DNA of 35,867 bases. It comes from a virus. The stretch spans positions 1-35,867 of the IMG/VR virus record IMGVR_UViG_3300032313_000342. One strand, written 5' to 3'. Shown here piece after piece: positions 26,289-33,830 of the stretch. Each line of letters opens with the position of its first letter. Within the stretch, counting starts at the first letter, position 1. A model generated the notes under the pieces. It saw only the letters and a list, made by a program, of their open reading frames with translations. It searched no databases and was not told where the DNA came from. Position numbers and translations under genes: made by a program.

Positions 26289-28711
26289 GCACGGCGATCC
26301 TTGAGGAACTTGAGAGTGTCGGCCACGACCTGATCGGCACGCGATCCCTTGCGACGCTTGATCTCGTCGGCGACCTTCTTCAGTGCGTCGGAAGTCTTGC
26401 CGCCCTCGAACGGGTACTTCTCAGTCTTGCTGCCGTCCGGGTGCTGACCTTGGACGTGGCCGTCGGTGTCTCCGACTTGCTTGACCGTCCACGGGAAGCT
26501 ATCGCCCTTGCTCCATGTCTGGACGCCGCCGCCGTCATCCGACTTGCCTCCGTCTTTGCCAGCGGCGAGCGTCTGATCCTTACGAGCCTTGTCGATGAAG
26601 TCCTGAGCTTCCTTGTCCTTGCCCTTACTCCACTCCATGTAGCCGCCTTGGGCTTTGCTCGCGGGCGGTCTCGCATCAACGACCAACCCCGTCGCCTTGC
26701 CCTTGGCGGAGCCAATCGACGGAGGTCTCGCGTCGACGACCAAGCCTGTCGCCTTGCCCTTGGCGGAGCCAATCGACGGAGGTCTCGCATCGACGACCAA
26801 CCCCGTCGCCTTGCCCTTGGCGGAGCCAATCGACGGAGGTCTCGCGTCGATAACTATGCCTTTGCGAGCCCCCCCGCCGACGTCTGTTGGCTTGCTCGTA
26901 TTGCCACCGCCGCACGAGTTGTCCACTCCACCGCCGGAGCCAGTGGGGCAGAAGCCACGGCTCTCGTAGAACTTCATCAGTTCTTCGTAGGAGCGGCGAG
27001 ACTTGGACTTCGGGATGTCCTTGGTGAGCGTGACTTCAGTAGCGTCGTTGCTCAGCGAGTATGAGTAGCCAGCGTCTTGAAAGGCACCGACATTCTGGCC
27101 GTCCGTGGCACCGTCTACGTTGACGATCACCATGTCAACGCCCATCTGCTTGGCAGCTTTAGTGACAGAAGCGGCGAGCCTCCCGGCACTCTCGGTTCCT
27201 TTTCCGCCGATCGCACTGCCAACGCCCTTCAGTACCATGTACTTCGGAACGCCGGTCTCTTTCTCGCCGGGGTGTACCTCGACCGTAACGCCGCCGCCCG
27301 TCATCACGAGCGAGCCGTCGCTGCCTGCCGATACAACCATCGGCTTGTCAAGAATCTTCGCGACCTTGTCTGCTTTTGCGAGAGACGTGCCGGTAGCCCT
27401 GTAAGCGTCTTCGAGAGGCTTCTGAGACTGTGTGCCGAACAGGCCAGCGACGGCACCTGTCACGGCACCGATCGCGGCACCGGCACCAATGCCAGCAGCA
27501 CCACCGATCGTGCCAACAGCAGCACCAATCACGGCACCAACCTTGCCGCCCTCACGCCACGCCGAGTCTTCCTTGTTCGACGCGCCTGACGCGCCGCCGC
27601 ACGAGTTGTCGATCCCGCCGCCCGGCCCAGTGGCACAGAAGCCACGTCGCTCGTCGAGGAACGCACGAGTCTTCTCGATCTCACTGGAGACGTTCGAGCG
27701 AACCTCGACGACCTTCTTCTTTTCAGAAGAGAAGACCTCGTAGCTACGCTTCGCGATTGCAACAGTGGCATCGTCATACGCGGGGTACGTTACTGGCGAC
27801 ACGTCCAGTAATGACTTGATGCGGGTCACGGTCCTGATTGACTGACCGTCCTCGTTCGACCACCGCTCGCCGCCCTCTGCGCAGACAAAACTGAAGCTTG
27901 ACCCACGCAAATCACCTCTGGCGATCATTTCGGCGATGTCTTTGCGAGACTCTGGCAGCAGGCACTCGTACCGCAGGCCGATCTTGTCGACCGTCATCTT
28001 CATCGTCGTTGGAAAACGACCGAGGAGGTGGTTGGGGTCGTGATTGAAGAGGCAGCGAGTGTTGAGCGGCTTGCCCTTCTCGTCCTTGCCAGCCTTCACG
28101 ATGTCGAAAGCAGAAGGAGCCAGCCTCTCGATGAAATCCCCAAGCAGCAACGAGTCGGTACCGAACTTTGCCGCATAGCCGACGATGTAAGTTCGCTTGA
28201 CGCCAGTCGACGGGTCAGCCCGATGCTCGACCGTGAGCGAGTTATCGTCTGGCTTATCGAACGAACCGAAGTACCGACGCTCAACGCCCTGCATTTCTGC
28301 ACTCCTTTGCGACACAGCCTCCTCGTCGAGGATAGCGGTCTCCATATCCAGACTATAAGTGCGTTCGTCGGCGGCATTCATCTGACGAACGACCTTGTTT
28401 GCCCACGACTCGCCGCTGCGACCGCCCCACAGGAGGTCCGCAATTTTACCATTTGACGGAAAACCTTTTTCGCCAGCGCGGAAACCCTCCGCCTTACTGT
28501 CAGAAGCATGGCGATCGAAGAACGCTTTCATGCGTCGCAGCGTGGAAGGAGACAATTCAGCACCGTTCGACAGGTCGCGTGCCCTAGCGATGCCGATCGC
28601 CGTGCCTCCACGACCGTGTTCACGCCTCATTGCGAGGCCGCGAGCCGCTTCACGCTTCACACCGGCCGGTGGAAAGAACGAAATGTGCGAATACTTCTCA
28701 GGAGTTGCCAT
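26285..28711 (-). CDS. HK97-type prohead protease fused to tagged C-terminal modules
   Basis: An 808-residue protein; simple prohead proteases are about 200. Residues 5-115 form an accessory domain common in phage head genes (AARGLAMRREHGRGG, ARARDLSNGAELSP, LLWGGRSGESWANK). Residues 160-320 are the serine protease: YIVGYAAKFG, ERLAPSAF, LFNHD (H224), LRGSSFSF (Ser about 272), and SPVTYPAYDDA. Tag C359-C371 follows, then a glycine-zipper stretch (390-426), a GNAT-like region (440-565), tag C588-C600, a 19-residue tandem repeat (619-690) and a charged C-terminal domain. ATG at 28711 overlaps the upstream gene by 14 bases; a longer frame from 28915 is noise. It should process capsid and possibly tagged proteins. 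Confidence 0.88.
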   Translation of the reverse strand: MATPEKYSHISFFPPAGVKREAARGLAMRREHGRGGTAIGIARARDLSNGAELSPSTLRRMKAFFDRHASDSKAEGFRAGEKGFPSNGKIADLLWGGRSGESWANKVVRQMNAADERTYSLDMETAILDEEAVSQRSAEMQGVERRYFGSFDKPDDNSLTVEHRADPSTGVKRTYIVGYAAKFGTDSLLLGDFIERLAPSAFDIVKAGKDEKGKPLNTRCLFNHDPNHLLGRFPTTMKMTVDKIGLRYECLLPESRKDIAEMIARGDLRGSSFSFVCAEGGERWSNEDGQSIRTVTRIKSLLDVSPVTYPAYDDATVAIAKRSYEVFSSEKKKVVEVRSNVSSEIEKTRAFLDERRGFCATGPGGGIDNSCGGASGASNKEDSAWREGGKVGAVIGAAVGTIGGAAGIGAGAAIGAVTGAVAGLFGTQSQKPLEDAYRATGTSLAKADKVAKILDKPMVVSAGSDGSLVMTGGGVTVEVHPGEKETGVPKYMVLKGVGSAIGGKGTESAGRLAASVTKAAKQMGVDMVIVNVDGATDGQNVGAFQDAGYSYSLSNDATEVTLTKDIPKSKSRRSYEELMKFYESRGFCPTGSGGGVDNSCGGGNTSKPTDVGGGARKGIVIDARPPSIGSAKGKATGLVVDARPPSIGSAKGKATGLVVDARPPSIGSAKGKATGLVVDARPPASKAQGGYMEWSKGKDKEAQDFIDKARKDQTLAAGKDGGKSDDGGGVQTWSKGDSFPWTVKQVGDTDGHVQGQHPDGSKTEKYPFEGGKTSDALKKVADEIKRRKGSRADQVVADTLKFLKDRRA
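26664..26861 (-). repeat. 57-bp tandem repeat inside the protease gene
   Basis: Three nearly identical 57-base units (26691-26747, 26748-26804, 26805-26861) and a partial unit at 26664-26690. Each encodes LVVDARPPSIGSAKGKATG. The near-identity at DNA level indicates recent expansion, and copy number may vary between relatives. There are no spacers, so this is not a CRISPR array. Confidence 0.95.
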
Positions 28712-31700
28712 AGTCGTCGAGAATTCCTTCCTCAATGATGTCTTCCCACCGCTTCCCTGCGGTGAAACTGTCGAAAATCTGTCCCTGAACGCCGTCGAGG
28801 GCGATAGAGACGTCGATGTCACGTCCGTTTTCCTTCCACCACTCCTGTCCCTCGCTCGAAACGTGCAGATCGAGCAGCGTTTGGCAGTGCGAGAGCGACT
28901 CTGGGAGCATTTCAACGAGGTCTGACGGGATTTCAGCGTCGAAACCCATCACATGGAGGCCGTCGAGGCCTGCTTTCGGCATCTCGACCCTCGTTAGGCC
29001 GACTGCACGCAGATCGTCGACGGTGTTCTTCGCGAATTCGAGGGCGTCGGCAGAGTCTTCTGCGTTTCGGCGGAGCAAAGACACGGCTAGTTCGACGAAA
29101 ACATCGTCGTCCATCTCAGAGAGCATGACGTCGAACAGTGCTTGCTCGATCCCGCCGGGCTGATCAGACAAGTAGCGAAGTTCGCCGTCGCCTTCTTGCT
29201 CGATGTACGCGCGAACCTCTCTCCTTTTGATCTGACCGCTCGCGATTTGTTTCATCACGTCGGAATACAGCGAAGGAACACCCACCTCTGTCGATGTTCT
29301 CGTGCCGAGAGTCCCCCACGCATCTTGTTCGTCCTGCCACAGGACGTCCTGCATATAGGCGATCGGCATCTTAGCTCTTGCTGACGCCTCGCGCATGACT
29401 TTGATCATATTTCTACGCATCATGCCATTCTGTGGAGCTTCCAGAGCCTTCGTTTCGTTGTTGAGAATCGCAACCGCGAGCCTGTCAATCTTGTATCGCG
29501 ACTCCGTCCCTGTGCCGTACTTCGGGTTTGGATGACCATCCTTTGCGTACTGCTTCACTCGACGCTCCGCCCAGTCAATTACGGTAGACGGAACGACTCC
29601 CGTCTTCTTCATGCCAGAGACGATCGTGCGAAACTGCCTGCCGTCAATGCCAAGCTCAGATAATTCTTTTCGCTTAATGTCCTTAGTCGACTCCATGAGC
29701 GAAGTGGCGTGCTTTTTGGCTGTTTCTGGGCTGCGGTCTTTGATCAACTCGCCGGAGAGCCTGCCCCAAGTCCTTGAAAACCAAAGGTCAGCAGTCAACG
29801 GGTCGTGGTCGCCCATATTGTTTGCGAAGAACGGTCCGACCTTTGGGCCAAAGATGGAAAAAAGAGGCACGACCTCATCTGCGTAATAGTCAGCAGTAAA
29901 CTTTTCCCCCTCACTGCCGGGTATCTTCGACTCGAAATACTTCTGGAAGTCCCTGACAGGCATAGGAGGCTGGCTGAAAAGCTTGCGAGTCTCTTCCATC
30001 CCAATTGTGTCAATGATTCCTTGGAGTCGAGCAAACTTCTTCGCTGTTTCTTTGCCACCAAGGCCCGGCATGCTCAGGCCGTTCCCAAGAGTTGCGGTGC
30101 TTGGGTTAGGATCAGTGAAGTATCGAGTTATGACTTGGTCCGCGAGCAGCATATTGTTCTTTGGAGTTGCCATCGGAGACGTCAACGCCTGCGCGGCTCG
30201 GAAAAGAAACTCAGCGTGAGGAGAGATTCCCTCACTCGGCTCGCACTCGCCATTCGGACCCTCTTCACCGATGCAGCGACCCGAAGCAGTCCTACCGCCA
30301 CGCATCAGCGGCTGAATCTTCGCGTACTCATCAAGTTGCTTTTGCCTGTCTTCCGGGCTGTAGAAGTTGGGTGCCACGCCGCGAGCGGTTGCGGACTGAA
30401 TCTGAGAAACGATGCCTGTAACCATGTACTCGAAGTCATCCCCTTCGAGCGGCTTGCCTTCCGTTGCCGTGTCGATAACACGACCACGATGCTCTGACTG
30501 CTTTTCGGCCAGATACCTTCCAACAGTTACGGGATCGATCTCTGGTTGCCCCGCAAAGCCCGGAGATATGACAGCACCGGGGATCGTTGTGCTTTCAATC
30601 TTTCCGTCAGCACTTCTTGTCACGACGTTGCTCGACACCGCCTCGGCGAACAGGTCTGGGTGCGGCTCGCCAGCCCTCCAGACAAGCGGCTCAGCCGGTG
30701 CCGAGTCTCCGCCGCCGCCTTTCTTCTGCTTAGTCGCTGATGGAGATCGCTCGAAGCCGCCGACACTCCCACCAAACGCATCTGTCGGACCGCCATCGTC
30801 GTTACCGCAAGTGTTCAGGATGCCGCCGCCTTCGCCGGTCGGACAGAAGCCTCTCTCCTCAACGAACGCATCGAAGAACGACCGAGTCTGGTTCCGCTCT
30901 CGCAGGGCGGGCAGTCGATCCTTCACCTCGGACCACTTCTTGTAGCCAAGGCTGCTCTTGTCAGTCAGGTCGAGCTTCAACTCGATGTCGTCGCCGTTGT
31001 CGTCCCACCACCGCTTGCCCTCGCGAGTCTTGATCAACTCTTGGATAGTCATGTCGCGGTTCTGGGACGCGAGGCTCTTAACCACGAGGTGGTGCGGAAT
31101 GCTCGTCGAGCCGGGCGGCGGGATCGCGATGCCCTTAGACTTCAGGACGATCTCAGGAGGGACACGCTTCGCCAAGTCTCTGGGCAGATCGGCGTCAAAA
31201 CCGAACTGCGGCCAGAGCCTGTAGCCCTTGTACTGGTTGTTGGCGTCACCGACGGCAAACGTGGTCACAGCGACAAACCCGTTCTCCTCTGCCGATTCGA
31301 TCGATTCAGCAACCTTCTCCGAGATGATCGAAATGACCTTCTGTTGGTCAGCACCAGAAGAGATGGAGCCACCAGACGGGCCAAACGCCTCGAAGCCAAG
31401 CACCTTGCCTTCTGGCGTATTCGCCATCGACACTTCGGTGAAGACCTTGCCGCCACCATCCGGGTCTTCCTTGTCGATAGGCCAGAGGGCACTGACCTTC
31501 GTGAAACCACTGGGGTCCGCGTAGACGTCGACCTTCGCGCCGCGAACATTGGCACCACTAATCTTCACGACGTCGTCAACGCCACCCAGACCAAGAACAG
31601 ATGCCGCCTTATCGAGACTGTCTTGAGACTCAACAGTTACGCTGGCTGGCTTCCCTGCACCAACGCTGGAACCGGCAACACTGCCGCCGCCTCCATCCCT

Positions 31701-33830
31701 GTCTGGTGCCATCTTGCCACCGGAGCCGCATGAGTTGTCGACGCCGTTTCCTTCGCCGGTCGGGCAGAAGCCACGCTCCTCGGCCTCGCCGCGAATAGCT
31801 CGCCACTCAACGTCAATGACGTCGATGATGTCACGGTCAGAGACCTTGCCGCTGATTCTCTTGAATCGCTGCCAGCCAGAGTCTTCGTTGTCGCCGATGC
31901 GAAGGAACATCGGCATCGCGCCGCCGTTCTCTTCCCACCAACGCTGACCTTCCTTCGTGTCGTAAAGGCTCTGGATCGTCAGGGCACCTTCGCTCTTCTC
32001 CTGCTTCGCCCGGTCGGACAGAATCTCGTCGGGGAGATTACTTCCGTACTTCTCGAAGAAGCCAAGCCTGATCGAGTACGTGGGGGTGATCTTGTTTCGA
32101 GGGATGATGCCGTCGAACCCAAGGCGAGGCCAAATGCGGTAGCCCTTGAACTCATCGTTCGAGTCGCTGCCTGCTGCGAGCATACCCACTTCTTCAACGC
32201 CAACCTTCTCCGCCTCGTTGATGCTCTTCACGACTCCAGAGTAGAGACCGCGAGCAACGGCGATCGGGTTATCCCTCTGTGCTTCAGGGGCGACGCTGAA
32301 CATCACGTAAGAGAGGAGTAGCTCGTCGTCGTCGGTGCGAGAGAGAGTTGCCGCAGTGCCGATGGCATCCTCGACGCCTCCGAATGGCTGCTTCGATACG
32401 ACAGTCACGCTTGACTCTGGATCAGTCGCCCTGTCAGGGTTGTCAATCCAGTTAGTGATCTCCTTGAGAGTGCCGTGAGCGACCACTACGTTCGACTCTG
32501 GCGACAAGTTCCCGCACACCTTGGCCGCTTGGTCAAGGGTGACGCCGACTTCCTTGAGCGATGCAGAGAGAGTCCTGCCATTGAGGATGGCGACGGTGTT
32601 CACCTCGGACAGCGATGGTGCTGGCGGGTCGATCTTGAGCCTCTCGGCGTCATAGACCGAAGGCGTGTCGAGCTTCTTCCATGAGGTTCCTGAGCCGCCG
32701 CCGCCCATCGTCGAAGACGGTGAACGCATGGCACCGTCGATGGCATTACCAAATGCGTCCGACGGAGAGCCTTCGTCTTGGCACTTGTTGCCGGGGCCGA
32801 AGATTCCGCCGGGGCCGCGACCGCAGTCTACGGACGCTTCTCGATGCTCGCGAGAACTTCTGGCTGATCCTTCCACAGGTGAGGCAATGCTTCCGGGCCG
32901 TCGTCGTACCACGCTGGGTCGAGCTTCCTGCCCTTCGACTCGGCCACTCTCTCGAAATACGTTCGCATTGCGCGAAACGTCTCGATGATCGTGGCCTTGC
33001 CCTTCACGTCGAATCGCTGAATTGGTTTGGTCATTGTTTTCGTCCTCCTCGGACTGATGATTATACGCCCTGACAGTGGTTTTTCCATGCGCAGACAAGT
33101 CTTTTGCCCAGTCTTCATCCTGAATCGCAGGAGTATCTGGGTCGTACACTTGTTTCTCTTGCGATTCCTTTCTTGCCTTGGCGAATTTCTTGTCGTAGCC
33201 AGCGGGCTTGCGGTCGTCGCCGCGATCGTAATGAACCCAAGTCTCCTTGACTGTTCCAAGGTTGAACACGGCAAGCTGGCCTGACTTCCTGCCTGATTCG
33301 AGTGCTTCTGCGGCTTTCTCAGGAGGGAATCTCGTGGAGACGTCGATGTAGAAGTCTTCACCCGCCCTCCAGCCGCCGATAAACCTGTCCGCCTGACCGA
33401 CAAGAAGGTCTGCATTATTCGAGACCCACTCAGAAAGCTTCTTCACTCCTCGCGGTGATTCTATATCCGAAGCCTTTATCGTAACGGAGCGAACAGTGTC
33501 GTTCTGAAACTCACTGACCATAATCCCGTCCGGAGGAGATTCGGCGGAGAGTGGATCGAGCGTGAACCCGTCAGGATTGCTGGCAATCTTCTCGACAAGC
33601 TTCTCGATTGAAAGCACTGGCGAGCCGGATGCCCCCCCCGAACCGCCACATGAGTTATCGAGTCCGCCGCCCGGCCCGGTCGCACACCAAGCCCGCTCCT
33701 CCTCGACAGCATCCTCCCAGCGATCCTCTTTATCAGCCGGGAGCTTGACCGCCATCTTGCGTGCGGCGTCTGCCATCTTGTTGATGCGATCGGCGTCCTC
33801 GTCCCACCACTGCGACAGATCGTCGGCCAT
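28698..33830 (-). CDS. giant tagged polyvalent protein with GNAT-like cassettes
   Basis: A 1710-codon frame with tags at C49-C61, C336-C350, C689-C701 and C996-C1008. Segments: 70-220, an unnamed phage domain (GGWRAGEDFYIDVS, GQLAVFNLG); 390-660 and 725-970, two GNAT-like cassettes, each with GYR[IL]WP-x-x-GFD and a trailing WW[ED][ED]NG module; 1050-1600, an unnamed helical domain with LTADLWFSRTWGRLSG near 1346 and a final AYMQDVLWQDEQ; 1615-1690, a truncated cassette (MGFDAEIP, WWKENGRDID). ATG at 33830 has AAAGGA upstream and follows the previous stop as TAATG. The interval 33033-32830 does not look coding in this frame (see the nested gene), so the true protein may be two products or contain a frameshift. 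Confidence 0.7.
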   Translation of the reverse strand: MADDLSQWWDEDADRINKMADAARKMAVKLPADKEDRWEDAVEEERAWCATGPGGGLDNSCGGSGGASGSPVLSIEKLVEKIASNPDGFTLDPLSAESPPDGIMVSEFQNDTVRSVTIKASDIESPRGVKKLSEWVSNNADLLVGQADRFIGGWRAGEDFYIDVSTRFPPEKAAEALESGRKSGQLAVFNLGTVKETWVHYDRGDDRKPAGYDKKFAKARKESQEKQVYDPDTPAIQDEDWAKDLSAHGKTTVRAYNHQSEEDENNDQTNSAIRREGQGHDHRDVSRNANVFRESGRVEGQEARPSVVRRRPGSIASPVEGSARSSREHREASVDCGRGPGGIFGPGNKCQDEGSPSDAFGNAIDGAMRSPSSTMGGGGSGTSWKKLDTPSVYDAERLKIDPPAPSLSEVNTVAILNGRTLSASLKEVGVTLDQAAKVCGNLSPESNVVVAHGTLKEITNWIDNPDRATDPESSVTVVSKQPFGGVEDAIGTAATLSRTDDDELLLSYVMFSVAPEAQRDNPIAVARGLYSGVVKSINEAEKVGVEEVGMLAAGSDSNDEFKGYRIWPRLGFDGIIPRNKITPTYSIRLGFFEKYGSNLPDEILSDRAKQEKSEGALTIQSLYDTKEGQRWWEENGGAMPMFLRIGDNEDSGWQRFKRISGKVSDRDIIDVIDVEWRAIRGEAEERGFCPTGEGNGVDNSCGSGGKMAPDRDGGGGSVAGSSVGAGKPASVTVESQDSLDKAASVLGLGGVDDVVKISGANVRGAKVDVYADPSGFTKVSALWPIDKEDPDGGGKVFTEVSMANTPEGKVLGFEAFGPSGGSISSGADQQKVISIISEKVAESIESAEENGFVAVTTFAVGDANNQYKGYRLWPQFGFDADLPRDLAKRVPPEIVLKSKGIAIPPPGSTSIPHHLVVKSLASQNRDMTIQELIKTREGKRWWDDNGDDIELKLDLTDKSSLGYKKWSEVKDRLPALRERNQTRSFFDAFVEERGFCPTGEGGGILNTCGNDDGGPTDAFGGSVGGFERSPSATKQKKGGGGDSAPAEPLVWRAGEPHPDLFAEAVSSNVVTRSADGKIESTTIPGAVISPGFAGQPEIDPVTVGRYLAEKQSEHRGRVIDTATEGKPLEGDDFEYMVTGIVSQIQSATARGVAPNFYSPEDRQKQLDEYAKIQPLMRGGRTASGRCIGEEGPNGECEPSEGISPHAEFLFRAAQALTSPMATPKNNMLLADQVITRYFTDPNPSTATLGNGLSMPGLGGKETAKKFARLQGIIDTIGMEETRKLFSQPPMPVRDFQKYFESKIPGSEGEKFTADYYADEVVPLFSIFGPKVGPFFANNMGDHDPLTADLWFSRTWGRLSGELIKDRSPETAKKHATSLMESTKDIKRKELSELGIDGRQFRTIVSGMKKTGVVPSTVIDWAERRVKQYAKDGHPNPKYGTGTESRYKIDRLAVAILNNETKALEAPQNGMMRRNMIKVMREASARAKMPIAYMQDVLWQDEQDAWGTLGTRTSTEVGVPSLYSDVMKQIASGQIKRREVRAYIEQEGDGELRYLSDQPGGIEQALFDVMLSEMDDDVFVELAVSLLRRNAEDSADALEFAKNTVDDLRAVGLTRVEMPKAGLDGLHVMGFDAEIPSDLVEMLPESLSHCQTLLDLHVSSEGQEWWKENGRDIDVSIALDGVQGQIFDSFTAGKRWEDIIEEGILDDYGNS
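32828..33034 (-). CDS. 68-residue protein nested in another frame of the giant gene
   Basis: The ATG at 33034 has AGGAGG nine bases upstream. The product starts MTKPIQRFDVKGKATI and includes TFRAMRTYFERVAESKGRK and DPAWYDDGPEALPHLW. By hand count, third-position G+C is 50 of 68 codons in this frame but only 29 of 69 in the frame of the surrounding giant gene, whose translation here is Arg/Ser-rich. So this frame is the coding one in this interval. Either it is a true separate gene embedded between two parts of the giant gene, or the giant protein is read through it with compensating +1 and -1 shifts, or the sequence contains indels. The stop TAG at 32830 is immediately followed by the next tag (DCGRGPG) in the other frame. 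No domain is recognised. Confidence 0.65.
   Translation of the reverse strand: MTKPIQRFDVKGKATIIETFRAMRTYFERVAESKGRKLDPAWYDDGPEALPHLWKDQPEVLASIEKRP

Noticed and set aside
26664-26861. CRISPR-like appearance of regular repeats
   Set aside because: Units are contiguous without spacers, 57 bases long and in frame inside a coding gene.
26276-27064. Long plus-strand open frame of 262 codons
   Set aside because: It is antisense to the protease gene, including its tandem repeat, and its repetitive Leu/Arg-rich translation mirrors that repeat. It has no Shine-Dalgarno site or recognisable domain.
28712-28915. N-terminal extension of the protease to 28915
   Set aside because: The extra 68 codons overlap the end of the giant gene in another frame and read as Lys/Arg/Ser noise; the ATG at 28711 begins the recognised accessory domain.
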